Translations under genes and position numbers: made by a program
Shown: piece by piece, positions 21,316 to 34,340 of the stretch
How the letters are laid out: each line of letters starts with the position of its first letter
Position numbering within the stretch: the stretch's first letter is position 1
Notes under the pieces: generated by a model
Databases searched by the model: none
What the model saw: only the letters and a program-made list of their open reading frames with translations
What the model was told of the DNA's origin: nothing
Assembly (NCBI GenBank): GCA_963920665.1
Contig: OY987273.1
Location: forward strand, 11,720,501-11,784,500
Length of the DNA: 64,000 nt
Direction: 5' to 3'
Origin: Straminergon stramineum
Lineage: Eukaryota > Streptophyta > Bryopsida > Hypnales > Calliergonaceae

Positions 21316-24300
21316 TAGAATGTTCACTTCAGGTTTTAATGTACATTGTTTAATTTTTTAATGAGAAAGACATTGTAAAGTACAATTCTTTAGACAAATT
21401 TCTTGAACAATTTCACATACATATTTCTTTTGCAACTTATGACTTCAATTCAATTTTTGACCTAATGAATTAAATAGTAGGAATTATTTCTAATATCCTC
21501 TTTCTATAATTTCATTGAATGCACATACATATATTTTTTCCAACTTTAGGTTTCTAAGAAATGAATTATTTGACACAATCATGTTTGATATAGTTTTGTT
21601 AGAATTGCATAGAATACATGCTTTGTTTTAGGGTTTAAATTTGATGATGATTTCAATGAGCACAATATTTGTTTTGTCAAATCTTCAATTATTTTCACCA
21701 ATTGAATGCTTATCTCCTTCTAAAATTGCATGATGTTCCAATTGAAAGAATTGTTTCACTTGAGCAATTCATTCTTGTAGTTCTAAACTTTAGTGTTCCT
21801 ATACACAAAAGTTTTGAATTAAATTGTTTCCTCATTGTATTCTTGTTTTATGGTACTTCATTGAGCAAGTGTTTAGCTCACTAATAGAATTCAAGAAGTT
21901 TTAATTCAATTCATATAATTATTTTTATTAGCTTAATACTTGTATAGTTTAATCAAAAATTTGATTTGATCTCCCCATAAATATAGGAGTTTTATTTTCT
22001 TCTATTACAAAAGTTTACAAAACATGAATTAATACTACTAAATTATTTTTTGTAATACATTCATTACATTGGCAATGTTTATACATAAATTTCGGAAATA
22101 ATCTTAACACTTGTATGGTTCAATGAAAACATGATGTTAATGTTCTAAAATAAATTAAGATTTAATGTGCGAATTTGACCATAACAACAAAGAAAACATG
22201 TATTAAATTCGGTGTACTTTGTTTGAATTCTTCAAATAATTTCAAACTTCTACATATTTTTTCAGCCCCATGAATCCGTAAAGGATCCATGAGTTGAGAA
22301 ATATGTATTCTTTAACAACAATACAACTCAAGGGTCTCAAATATTTCACTTATCTTTCCCCCAAAATTAAAAGATTCAGGATTCCAAAGTACAATGACTT
22401 GGTGTTTCTTTTCCTTATTTACAAAGAAAGAAATGGAATGATAGAATCTAAGTTTGCTTTAATTTAAATAATTGAAGTCACCCTATTATGGACATTGGTA
22501 TGATGAGCCACTACCAAAAATATGTATAGCGTCAAAACAAGGAGTATAGAAATGCAAATTCAATGTCTCCAAGCCTTTTCAGAATGTACAGGTGAAGTTT
22601 ACTTAGGAAATAATGCAAGAAAGAACAATCTATTAAATAGGACTTCAATTCTCTATCATTCATAATCATTTTAGAATAACATTTATAACTTCTTGGATTT
22701 TTTGTTTTCCTATATTTAGACACTAATTCATTGTCTTCTAAAAATTGAATTTTGTGAAATTTAAGTGTCTACCATCAAAATTAGGCAACATGACTTTTGT
22801 TCTTAAAACCAATATTCTAACTTTAGAAGTACTTTTGCAAATTTTTTTTACAAACTTCATGGAATGATTGAACTTAGGGATTGACAAATTGAACATTCTA
22901 AAATATTTTTGTCTTTCTCTATACATGCAAATACTTTTGTTAGAAGTTTGCGTACACAATCACAGTGTATATAGTTTCATCTACACATGTGTATACTACT
23001 TCTATGGAATTTGGATGTGATTAGTTTTCAATTTTTTTTTGTACTAATTTATAATTTGTAATAGAAATGCCTATTGTCAATACTCTAAGACGGTACTGAG
23101 GGTTTTGAATGTTATAGAGGACTTCCAAAAACAATGCTACAAAACTTTTCTATTTAGTGATGGCAAAAACATTTTTCCAATGGATAACCTAAATTATGCA
23201 CTTCCTTATTTTCTTGATTTTGTACAAAAAGGAGAAATTTACAAAATATATTAGCCTCCAATAAGCACTTCAAGTTTTTTACAAAAACATCATATAACAC
23301 ATTATTTATGAAGATGGATTATTTTCACAATCAATAGCAATGCATTTAATCTACACAAATCAATGCGAATGTTTTATAGACCGAGGGATTATCAAGAATC
23401 TTTCAATGTGAGACACAATCAGTAATGTTAATCTTAGGTATTTTGTTTCAAATGGAAAAAATCTTTAAGATAATACTATAAAGAAACTTGGAATGAGTGC
23501 TTTTGGATGTTTATAAATCAATGATTTTTGCGATATCAAAATGGATGGTTCTTGTAGTCATCTATTCTTCCTTTGCAATTGAATAGTTTATAATTTAAAC
23601 CCCCTTAGAACATGTAACCTCCAAGCGCTTTGACATCCATTTTCTAGATGACGAACATATTTAAAACTCAAGTTTCATCCTCTTCATTGCTAGGTTGAAT
23701 GTTGTAATTCGTGGAGATACTCATGTAAGGTTTAGATTTGGTGTTACTAAAATATTTTTTTTCTAAATTTATGGTTGTGCAAGTATGTCAAGTGGTCAAA
23801 TTGCATTCTCTTCAGTTCAAAATTGGATTTGCCAAAATGAGGTCATAGATTTGAAGAGTCGGTTTACATTTCTAAAAATCCCCATGTAATGAGAAACTTC
23901 ATTTGAAATCCATTCCATCAAAATTTGTTCTTAGAAAATGATAATATTTTTCTTGTAATCAAATGTTGAAGGAATTTGGGAATTTTTCTTTAAGAATTTA
24001 GAAAAAAAATTGGTAATAGCATTTGTGAATCAAATTGTAGACATAGAATCTACAAATAAAATCTAGATTTGGATACATTGCAATGGTCTGGGTACTAGCC
24101 AAGGTTTGGGTACCACTACAATTCAAGTATCTTTGTGTCTACTCCTTTTTCTTGGGTACTAGGGTTCGGCGCACTACTTGTCCGATCGTGTGTACTACCC
24201 GTGCTTTGTGTATGTTTCCAACCATAAGTGTCTGCTTTTTGTACTTTTTGTATTTCTTGTCGTGTTTTGGTTCTCGAACATCTCTTTTTTACAAGCGGCC

Positions 24301-24679
24301 ATGTGATTGTCAAAGTTCTACAAGCGTTGAGTGGCATGTGCTTGAGGAAGAGGGAAATTTGAGTTTCATGTGAGCATTGGGACAGAGAGAGGTGTTTGAG
24401 CAATGTTTGAGGATTTGAGTGCTGTGCTTTCGGGGAGACCTCTTCGGGTGTGGTGTGAGGATTGGAGCGGTGGCTCAAGATTGGAGTGCCCAACTTTTCT
24501 TTAGAAGACCGTGCTTTTTGAGCACCAAGCAAGGATTCAATTTCCTAAACTAATTACGTTCTGCATGTATGGTGAGTTATTTCTCTCGGGTTTGTTTGTG
24601 CTTTCAGTTTTTGTTGTTTGATTTGCTTAGATTACATACTTGAAGATGCATGTATAAGGTTTTGTTTGCATACTTCATA
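21316..24679. other. Unassigned AT-rich sequence
   Basis: About 3.3 kb of AT-rich sequence with frequent homopolymers and no convincing reading frame. A possible small CACTA-like unit (22509-23159) was considered but lacks a target duplication. The part from 24070 onward is richer in G and C and gives frames on both strands without motifs. Confidence 0.45.
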
Positions 24680-25972
24680 TGTCGCGTCCCTTAGTGACAC
24701 TTACCACCTTAGTCCGCCTTCCAATGCTTTCCAAGCACTTAACACTTTAGTGACACCAAGGGTCACGCTCTCCTAACACTGCATATGCCACGCACATCCA
24801 ATGTTAGTCTCCCATTCCAACTCTTTGTGCTAAGTCCCAGTTACCGGGACTACTAGCACACACACACATCCATCATGACACCAGGGCATGTTACTTGGTA
24901 ACATGGGGCGGAACTTCCATCTTATTGTGTAAGGACCGATGGTGGCACTACTCACCATGGTCCTAACCACCCTTGAATGTCATCCCAACTCCATACTAGG
25001 CTCTTTGTGTATTTGCTACTTTCCACTTTGTCACTAACCGGGACTCACCATTTGGGACACCTCACCATAGCCTAGCAAGGAGTGGGACTACACTCAACCG
25101 ATGCCACGGGACACCCACAAGTGTCCCATGGTGCCTTGGAGTGGTGGTGACCCCACACTACCAACCTTGAGTCACCGAGACTCACCAAGGCTCCTAGAGG
25201 GAGTGAGGAGGGAGACCAACCCCTCCTATAGTACTCTCTATGGGATTCGGCAGACCCCCCCTCTTGTATGTCAAGGGGAACTCTCAAAACCACTTTGGTT
25301 TTGGAAGACCACCCCATTTCTCCCGATTCGCCCTAGTTTGGGACTCCCAAACTTCCACCCGGCATAACTTTTGCGGTCCGGGATCCAAATCTCACATGTG
25401 AGCCCATTTTTGACATCTACTCAACGAGTAGATGCCGATGCACTACTCACTTACCCCATTTGGACAAGTCCTCGCAAAGTTATCGCCCTCCAAAGATTCG
25501 GGTCCATCGGGAGAGGCGTCAAGCCTTCACCACGGCGCTTCTCTTGACCATAACTTGAGGCTCCGACCTTAGAACCTCGTAATGCTTGTCAATATAGCAT
25601 CCTTGTGTTCTTAGCTTTCCAAGGATATGCTACATGACATATTTCATGGAGGGATTCCTCATGAACCCCTCCCTCCTAGCCCTTAAGTGTCCTGGCGCCA
25701 CCAGGACACCCCCACCTTTGAACGCCCATAACTTTTGACTCACAAGTCTAAATCACGCGTTCTTTGGACGGCTAGAAGCGTCTCCTCGAGACCTTTTCAA
25801 GCATTTATCACACGCCTCTAAATTCGTCCGGATCAGAGCGCTAATACGCTCTGATCGTTCGGGACTCCTAGTCCCCCTCATCTCATCTCTTACAAGGCTT
25901 GGGGAGTCACCCCCAATGTCCCCCTTGCTCACTAAGGTGGCACAGGCACACCTTGTGATGAGGGTTGTGACA
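24680..25972. mobile_element. Solo LTR with perfect 5-bp target-site duplication
   Basis: The 1293-bp unit starts TGTCGCGTCCC and ends GGGTTGTGACA, with TG...CA ends and an imperfect inverted repeat TGTCGC/GTGACA. It is flanked on both sides by TCATA (24675-24679 and 25973-25977). Base composition inside is markedly GC-rich compared with the flanks. No coding sequence, primer-binding site or second LTR was found, so it is best explained as a solo LTR left by recombination. The superfamily cannot be assigned from the LTR alone. Confidence 0.85.
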
Positions 25973-26099
25973 TCATAGGTGTAGTTGCTCACTTCAAAGT
26001 TTAGGTCAATAAGGGTTTGTTTGTATACTTGTGTGTTTCCTATTTCTTGCTCTCTTATGGTTCCTTTCTTTCCATTTGAATTGAAAGCATACAACAATA

Positions 26100-26195
26100 G
26101 AATTCTCTTTTGGAATTTAGGGTTCAGGATTTTAGGGTTTTAGGGATAAGACAGAAGGTTTTAACTATAAGGGTTTAGGGTTTAGGGTTTAGGTT
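26100..26195 (+). repeat. Interstitial plant-type telomere repeats
   Basis: Degenerate and perfect TTTAGGG units occur here. The clearest run, GGGTTTAGGGTTTAGGG, sits near 26165-26190 with loosely related units before it. The array is short and close to the solo LTR. It supports a plant or green-algal origin but does not mark a chromosome end. Confidence 0.75.
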
Positions 26196-26985
26196 TCAAG
26201 ATAAGAAGGTAACATAAAAAATATCAGACCTAGCGATGTTGCTTATCGTTGACTTGACGATACATTGACATATCAAATTTATAATTTTGAATCCCATCGT
26301 CAAAAAGATGTCATACACTATTATTCCCAATCTATTTTCTTAGGTCAAGGATGACTTAAAACAAGATCACTATTCAAATTCATGTGAAATAGGATATATC
26401 ATTGACTCGACGATATCTAGAAATGCCTTAGTCTCCATTAAATCACAAACAAATTATAAAAAATTCTAGTAGAGACCAAAACAATATAGATATGCAAATT
26501 CCATCTACAAAAAAACCCAAGAAACCATATCCTCAAGTTGATGGTAATACTTCATAGGTCTAGAACATTTGAATGACCTTTATAGCACCTTGAAAAAATA
26601 GTAGGAAGTTCTATCATAGAGTCAACGATATAGAAGAAGAACAATGATGACAACAATCAAATAGATATGGAATATAAACACAAAATACAACATTTCCTAA
26701 AAAAAGATACTTAAATATAACAAAAAACTACTAGACAAATCCATAATGGATTTCTTACACAATAGCTACGTAAAGGTTAAATGAAGCATAGACATAACCA
26801 ATGACACATTAACAACAGAAACAAGGCTTTTGAATACAAAAGATATCTTCAAGTCAACAATAAGAAATAGACTATGAATCATCACTACAACTACAATTGA
26901 GTTTTTTCATATGGACATGTTTAATGAACTTGTCATTTCAATTACAAGTTCATTCTAAAGACTTCAAAATTATCTTTATCTTCGA
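26196..26985. repeat. AT-rich 5' flank of gene C1 with dyad motifs
   Basis: No coding sequence. It contains repeated dyads related to TATCNTCNACTNGANGATA, for example near 26236, 26402, 26529, 26615 and 26840. They are spaced irregularly at roughly 80-230 bp, like those upstream of D1. Confidence 0.45.
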
Positions 26986-26989
26986 CTCA

Positions 26990-29056
26990 ATGATAATCTT
27001 GACACTAATAATTCCGTTGCAAATGCTTCTAGGACTTTCCACATGGAAAGGAGTGATGCATATGATTACAATGCTATGATGCACCATCTTGAATCCTTCA
27101 CAATCCCATTGAAGGACGAACCCTTCATAGACGAGATGCTGGACACATATGGGCAGCTCTAGCAATTCAAACAACACATCGTGACTTGGAGCATTGGTGT
27201 CAACTCATGGAAAGATTATGTATACCTTTGTTATCGGATTCAAGGAAAGACAAATTACCTTCAATGGAATATGAAGGAGAAAGTAAATATCATTGAAGAT
27301 CATCATAAGAATTTCGTAGTTATCATTCTTCACGAAGTTGACAAGAATGGAAAAGAAAAGGATCAGTGTCACTTAATAGTGATTGACGTGAATGCATACT
27401 ATGGCAAGTTCGACATTGACAACCTTCTCACATTTCTAGAGGGTTCCAAAATGGAATCCCCAAATAAGGAATTCGACAGATTAGCATATATATCATGGCA
27501 AAACACTTTTGCTAGGTCAATGGCACAAAGATTGGGACTAATCTGGCAAATGCTGGATAGATACACCTTGCAAAATATTGAGAAGAAGCCTCTAGTAGGT
27601 CATAATCTCTCTCTCATATAGAGAAGCAAATGCTCGTCGGTGATTCACATTTGGTGCAGTTGGAATAGGTAGTAGAGGAGGTAGATCAAGCCAAGTGTGA
27701 TCTAAATCTCAAAAGCAAGCAACCTCTACTTTCGGAGCAATGGATTTAAGTCGAAAATGATGGAAGTCAATTCATAGAGGGGTTGCCGCAAGTGCTGGAA
27801 GTTTAGAGTTAGCCCTCACTACATTCAACCCCACCCCATCTGCAAGTGAAGTTGCGATGGAGGACTATGAGAGATTTGCCATCATCCAATGAAACTTCTA
27901 GGCTGACCACAAATCAAGCTTTTTGTTCGACAATGTACCAGTTATCGTTGCAATCGACCAATGCATAGTAGCTTGAGATGAATAGGTTATTCGAACCCTA
28001 TAAAAAGACATTGTGGAGGCAATGAAGAACCAACTCATTCAAATCGGTGACATTAAACAAAGGCAAAAAGTTTGTCTAACTCCTATGGATCAAAACAACA
28101 AATTATTGAAGAAGAAGCCTGAGAAATGGGACGAAATAAAGGTTGGCAATTTTATGATAATCAATGGCCAACACAACATCACCGTATCAAAGGAGCTCCA
28201 ATAGGTAAGTTGCGTAGAGACTTGAAGAGAGTAGTAGAAGATATGGGACACATTATTTGTATGGTTAGTAGATCCAAATCAATTGAAAAACATCTCTAGA
28301 TTCTACAATTGCACAAACATTTGGACCATGTGCAGCCAACATGGGGGAATTAGATGATTAGTTGTTGAAATATTTGGATTTCGTGCAAGTAACCCATAAA
28401 CATCACTTCTAAAGATTTTACTAGAAGAAACAAGGTGATTTATAATTTAAATAGTTATAAGGTAAGAATGAACCGACTCTCTTTATCGTCAACTCAAGGA
28501 TACCACTATAATTTTGAATTAGGAGTTAGCATATGAGGGAATTCATTATTTGGTTCTATAAAAATTAGATAAATATTATATATCGCATGCGATATCATTG
28601 TCAGTACGTCAATGATATGATTAGTTTTCCAAATCATTCTAGATTTTTACTCTTAATGCCCTTTGCATTGGTGTTGCAAAACTTTACAGATGCAGTCATC
28701 AATTAGTTCTAGAATATAAATCCAGAAAAGGATGGCGCTTCGATTAGGGGACCAATGGACATGAAAAACGAAATGCAAATAATTACATTGCCTAATGACT
28801 TCTAGTCAATGTGGGAGACCTTCTTGACGAACCACTTAGAAGGCAATCTTATCAACCTTGTGTCCTTGATTCCATTCAAGGACATAAAAACATTCAAAAT
28901 AAAAGGTATGTCATTAAAGAGAGAATTCAAGCACTGCGGGCATTTCATGGACATTGATTTTGGTGCTTTTGCACAACATCTGCTCTGCAAAACTTGGCAC
29001 CGAAATGCCGTGTATCCAAAAGTTTTTGTTTCTAGAACCAAAATTCTAGTGGCGGA
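26990..29056 (+). pseudogene. Gene C, copy C1, N-terminal half (decayed, cut by element B2)
   Basis: Readable blocks occur in order: LESFTIPLKDEPFIDEMLD (about 27090-27145), a 146-codon open stretch from 27181 with LTFLEGSKMESPNKEF and YISWQNTFARSMAQRLGL, a Ser/Gly-rich part, MEAMKNQLIQIGDIKQRQK and KWDEIKVGNFMIINGQHN (28013-28200), an AT-rich intron-like gap with dyad motifs, and LEGNLINLVSLIPFKDIKTF with GHFMDIDFGAFA (28800-29000). From about 27630 on, every block is repeated in C2 (53995-52560, minus strand). C1 ends abruptly at ILVA, where element B2 begins. The function of this half is unknown. In C2 it continues into a DNA-methylase-like domain. Confidence 0.6.
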
Positions 29057-29799
29057 TGTCGCAAGATGGAAACTTGGAATCTACTAAGTGAGTATAAAAT
29101 AGAACTATTATGGTATGGAATTTTTGAAAATTTTAATTAGGCAAACAGAATTAGTATCCGCTTAGCTTAAACATTACACTTAGGCTGAGAAGATGATCCA
29201 AGTATTCTGTAATCAAGATCCAAGATGGATCCGGATTCCGGAAACCCAGATAGAGAGAGCCTACACCCTAGAGTTCCGGCCAAGAAATCTAGAGAGCCAT
29301 TACAACAAACGATCTTCTACTGGGGACAGTCGGTAGGTTGACGGGTACTTAAGCCCCTCCACTTCTATTTCTCTTTCGTCTTTCTTCTGTAGATGCTTGT
29401 GCTTGTATAGTTGAGTGAAAGAGTGGTGAGTTAACAATTGTAAGAGGAAAGAGAGGACATGACTGTGCATTTCAGATCTACGATTAGTTTCGATTTGTAA
29501 TGACGGAAGGAAGTAGTCGTAAACATTCAATCATTGCACGGATGGTCTGTCCTACCATTCCGGAAAGGTAGAGTGACTGGTCACAATTAGAAGATGATCT
29601 AAGCAGCATTGGGTGTGTTGGCCTATTACTTAGGCCATGGACCTTGAAAAATGAGCGGATGATTCAGGAGCTCATCCTAGGAGCTCCGAATCAAAACGAG
29701 CTGACAATGAGGGGTCGACCTAGAACTTGGACGGATGAGGTTTGGAAGAATGTCTATGGATTCCCAAAGAAAGGATCTGGATTAGCCTCTTGTGAGCCT
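29057..29799 (+). mobile_element. Element B, copy B2, 5' end, inserted into gene C1
   Basis: It starts exactly at TGTCGCAAGATGG, where similarity between C1 and C2 ends, which fixes the 5' terminus of element B. It contains the promoter region and the first 100 codons of the B protein from an ATG at 29500 (MTEGSSRKH). Those include CVGLLLRPWTLKNERMIQEL and GRPRTWTDEVW, with the Trp codon intact. It is truncated at 29799 within the codons for SGLAS. Confidence 0.8.
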
Positions 29800-30229
29800 C
29801 CAATTTGTCACCAGGGGCTCACTCTTTCTTTCTTTCTTTCTCTCTTTTTCTTTTGTCATTTTACATGCACTTCTATTTACAAAAAGCCTAAAAAAGACTG
29901 TAGAAACAAAATAGGAGTACCACATTCCAATATAGTATTTGGTCTATTTTTAGAGTATTAAAGCTAGAATGGCCCAACCACGAGTTGTAAATAGGTTAGA
30001 ACCCAACTAATCGTGCCAAATGGATCAATTCTGAGTGATGGGTGTATTAGGCTCAAACCCCTACATGGAATAGACATCTCTACACTAGATTTGGTTGAGA
30101 GAACCTTGGTAAGGTATAGGGTTCAGTTCCCGGAGATAGGTTCTAGTTTCCCCATTCCACTGACAAAATAGCAAAACCCCAAATTGTAGGCTTGTAGATG
30201 TCAAAAATACCAAGATGAGACCGTAGAAG
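29800..30229. other. Unassigned sequence between B2 and A2
   Basis: A pyrimidine-rich run (29820-29870) and unremarkable sequence. It belongs neither to element B nor to element A. The last five bases (AGAAG) resemble GGAAG on the far side of A2, a likely target duplication. Confidence 0.4.
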
Positions 30230-31429
30230 TGTCGCAGCACAGAGCAAGAAAATTCCTTGTTATACTCACAAAATCACTCTAGAGCATAACTAAATGACTC
30301 TAAAGATTGAATCCACGAGATTTTGTGAAGTATTTAGCTTCATTAAGCAAGTAAGCCTTACTAACCTCTAAACTTGTCTTCCGGTCTTAGATCTAAAACC
30401 GGAAACAATCAACCACCATATATTATCAGACCAGATTCATCCTCCTTCCGGTTTCCTGAATCTCTAGTTGGTCCAATTTAATCCAATCCCAAGACCGCAC
30501 CACTTTTGGTCCTTGTACTCCTTTGGACCAATCCGTTCCGAATTGCCCGTATGTCTCCTAACTCCTATTCCGGTCTAGTTTTGCCTCTATCGGACCATTA
30601 GAGGGGTCGCCACTTGATTTTGTGAGTGGTAGGCCCACCACTCTTTCCGTGGATTATAGTGGCTAAAGGCCTACTGTCCAATCTCCTCCTCTCCTATACT
30701 AACTCCGATCCGGTTTGATCCCTCACAACAACCTGGACAGAAATCCGGTTCACAAGTCACAGAGAGACCCCTCGTATGATGTTTTCTTACTACAACGACC
30801 TTGATGCCAGTTCCTACCCGTGCAAAGCTAGGTGGTTACAAGTATACTCGTCCGTTTTAGCACTTACCAGAGCTATTCCGTTTACCAACTAAGGTGCTGA
30901 GACCTCTCAGAAGATTGGACATTCAATTGGATTTCCTACCTAGGAGTTCTAGCGTGACTAAAGATACCCTCCCTATCCACCTAGCCTAACAACGGCTTTT
31001 TCACCCAAAACTCAAAACTCTAGATCTCCTAAGGCACTGAAGTCCACTCCCAACACTTCCACAACTCGCTCACATACACTAAGGATCGGAAACTTACACG
31101 CCAAGGGGAGAAATCAATTCACAAATCAGTCCTACACCTTCCTAACTCCATGCCATGCAACCCTGCCAAGCTTGGGAGATACACACAACATAAGAGCACA
31201 TACAAAGGTACAAGAATTTTGCAAAAAGAAAACACACAGTACCCTTCGTAGGGACTGACTTAAATACAACCTAAAAGTACAAATAGGCCTAAAAGCCTGC
31301 AAAAGTTCCACCGCAACTTAGGCCGGACTTTTTGGTTCTACCTACTACTAACCGGATTGGAACAGGATCCGGATCCATTCCTACTCTTCCTAATATTTAC
31401 ACACCTAAGTTTTCACCCGAGATCCAATG

Positions 31430-33115
31430 GTGGCACTCTTGGTTCCTAGCTCCATCTGTTCAAAGATCTCGTTCAAATTCCGATTCCGTTCCCCCTCCTA
31501 AAGGTTAGGAATTGGGTTGCCTTCTATGGATCCAGGGGTTGAGTCTAAGTCGATGGCGATTCTAGGCGTACCGACTGGATTCGCCTTGGCCTCTGATCTC
31601 TTGGACTTGGAAGTGACATCCTTCCCCTCCCCTGTCGCTGCATCTAGGAATGAATCCGGAAGTGATATGTTTGAAAGTTGAATCCCCTAAGAGCAAGTGG
31701 CTCCCAACAATATCTGGGTACTCTCCTCCATCCGGTCTGCCGCTTCAACCTATTCGGCAAGGTCTGTGAGAATCCGGACCATCCGAGCCCCGAATGGCTT
31801 CTTCTTGTCGTGCACCTTCTCATCAAATAGCTTAGCCTTGGTGGCGGCCATTCCGGTCTCCCCAAATGTGGCCTTCACCTACTCAACCATTTTTTGAGCC
31901 TCCTCTGCCATCAAACGAGCGGCTGCAAAGTTCTCCTTGAGTATAAGGAGTTCTACCTTCACTCGATCGACCTCTTCTTGTAACCTACAGATCTCTGTCT
32001 CCTGTTTCTGGGTCTCGATCGGATCGGAGATGTAGCTTGCCACCTTCTCCGGTAGCTCTCTGTCTGGCGGCACTCCCACCAACTTTCCAATTGCGAGTAG
32101 GATCCTTTTCTTTAGTTCCCAATCCACTCTTACATTGCACAGGATTTTGACGAGAGGATTGAACGGATCATCAAGATCTGATTCCTTTGAGATGGTCTTC
32201 TCGACCTTCGGTCTCTCTTCCGGGGCCGAGGTATCATGACTGGGTGGCGTCCCTCACTTGTGAGGTGAGGTCGTCTTTTGTCGCTTGATCAACGACATCG
32301 CCGGCTCCTCATCCTTTGACTTACTTTCATCCCCCGGATCGAAACTGGATTTGACTTCGTCATCCGTTTTTTATTCTCCATACTTCAGGAGGACTTCCTG
32401 AGCCCTCCACACCTTCTCCTCTTCAACGCTTAGGAGCTGATGGGAATGGTAGAGATGGATGAGGTAGAGACACACGGGAGTGGCCCTATTCTTTCCAACT
32501 CTCCCTATGAGCTAGGTGACCAGATCGGAAATGATCCGGGCCCAATCGACTCTCTAATCTCCCCTCAGGGTGCCGAAAATGGTATTCGTGAGGGAGATCA
32601 TCACCCTTGTTGGCTTTTCCGGATGTAGGATTGGAACGAAGAACTGCAGAAGCCAGCGGTGCCACTCATTGACGCAGTCTTCTATGACGTAGCCATCTTT
32701 TGGGTTGACGGCACCCTAGAACTTACCCAAACGAACTTGTCTTTCTAGTTCGCCGTTCCCAATCCTCCTGCCCAGAAATTAGACACCGCTCTTTAGATCT
32801 CCTTCGTCCAAAGATGTGGAAATACTCTCATGGTGTTGTTAAACTCATTGGACAACTTACCCAAGAGTTCCCTCACCATAATCTCTTCCTTGAAGCCCTA
32901 GGGTTTTTTTGCAAACCCTAGGCAACCCATGGAAGTCAAATCTTCCATGAATTGGGACTTTGCTAGTTTGGTAGAGGGAATAACCGGAATCACTTTCCGA
33001 AGCTTCACCTCCACCGAGGACGTACTAGCCTATCCGCCTCTACTTCTCCAGAGCTGTGGCATAGGCATGGATGTGAGCTCAGAACCCTTTTCTAATTCTA
33101 CCTCACTCTCTCCTA
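31430..33115 (-). pseudogene. Element A protein, copy in A2 (decayed)
   Basis: Blocks follow those of A1: SQFMEDLTSMGCLGFAKK (about 32950-32900), the NTIFG-type block (32600-32560), the acidic linker, WELKKRILLAIGKLVG (32125-32080) and an open coiled-coil stretch with RLQEEVDRVKVELLILKEN (31990-31935). The coiled coil is open here over 82 codons (32127-31879), whereas A1 has stops. The two decayed copies therefore complement each other and show that the ancestral unit encoded one long protein. Its function is unknown. Confidence 0.55.
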
Positions 33116-33315
33116 GCCACACGTCCTGTTCCTCACTTTCTCTCTTCGATCTCAACTGGAAATCAAAATAATAACAACACAACTCTCGAAAAAGACACTC
33201 TCACACAAATCCAATACGGACAACTAAGTCATAGATGAGCGTAGGGAGCTCAAAGTGTGGAGAGCACTGAGACAGGCAAAAAATGCAAAAGAGGTTTTAC
33301 TAGGCAGGCCAGCCC

Positions 33316-33322
33316 TTATATA
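33316..33322 (-). promoter_or_regulatory. TATA box of element A2
   Basis: TATATAAGGGCTGGC on the minus strand, at the same distance from the 5' end as in A1. Confidence 0.6.
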
Positions 33323-33585
33323 GTCGTTGGACCCCTACTACCCCATCATTACCTATTCTAGATCCGGTTCCTCCACGATATCCGGTTCATCCCCGATCCG
33401 GTCAGACTTACGTTGTCATCCATTCTCTTGTTGGGACCGGATTGGAGTTAATCCATCCACTACCTCATTTTCCTTCTCTATTTTAGCTCCCGATGGTTCC
33501 TTAGCTAGATTCGGATACCTACTTCTGGATTTCCAATTAGTTTTTTTAGGTAAACCAAAAAAATTTAAAGTTTCATGTTGTGACA

Positions 33586-34340
33586 GGAAGAATTTAAGGT
33601 CCAAGCAAGGTGGTTTGGGGTTAATCCCATGCCTGTGAACCAATGGCGAAATCGGTTTGCCAAGATTCCCCTGGTGTAGAAGATTCCTCGGCCATCAATA
33701 AGTAAACGAGGAGGTGGAATTTGTCCCCCTTGGGCCGATGTGTAGAATAAAAATATGAGCCTACACATGTGTTGTGGGATCCCATGGAAGGTTCTACGAA
33801 AAGTTTCGGAATTTTTTGATAGTCAGGAGATGTCTTTCGAGACAGTCAACTGCCCAAACCTACAATGGGAAATTCCCTAGGTGGCGGTAAATTTCCACTA
33901 GAAATTAGCATAGCTTCATTTATGTTAATAAGTTGCCTCGACAAGTTTCATGACATTCCAATAGTTAGAAGTACCCAAACTTGTAGCATTCCCCGACAAT
34001 TAACGGAAATTAAAGTCCACGGTGAGTTTGACCGGCGGAGAGGGAGCGTATGGAAGCGGAATAGGGCCCAACATAGATCTTTTTTCACTCCTTTGTATCT
34101 ACTTAGAAGCTGAGGCTAGTTACTTTTGTTAGAAAAGTCACCCCCTCAAAGTTGGGATTTTCCCTCATTTTTGGTGTTAAGTTGGCACTAGGTTTCGTTG
34201 CGATTTTGAAGATAGGAAAAGGGGAGGGGGATGTATTTGAACTAAAATTGGCCTTCTGAAGCCAACGGCGCAATCCATTTGTGATTCGGAGTTAATCTCT
34301 AAAATTTATCTTAGTGGGCTAGCATAGGATGAAAGCTTTA
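33586..34340. other. Unassigned sequence, moderately GC-rich
   Basis: This stretch has a more even base composition than its surroundings and several open frames with no recognisable motif, for example 33865-34113. I could not match it to any family in the window. Confidence 0.35.

Larger units (their letters stand above)
30230..33585 (-). mobile_element. Element A, copy 2 (3.36 kb, inverted relative to copy 1)
   Basis: Minus-strand copy of the element at 2823-6211. It runs from the 5' end at 33585 (TGTCACAACATGAAAC) to the 3' end at 30230 (CTGCGACA). The flanks AGAAG (30225-30229) and GGAAG (33586-33590) match at four of five positions, consistent with an aged 5-bp duplication. The unrelated flanking sequences of the two copies argue for independent insertion and against a segmental inverted duplication. 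No internal direct repeat is visible. Confidence 0.75.

Noticed and set aside
22509..23159. Possible third small CACTA element (CACTACC...TTTAGTG)
   Set aside because: Ends match the other two only loosely and the 3-bp flanks differ (AGC and ATG).
2823..33585. A1 and A2 as the arms of a large inverted duplication of the chromosome
   Set aside because: Flanking sequences differ at both ends and A2 has its own near 5-bp duplication, so independent insertion explains the pair.
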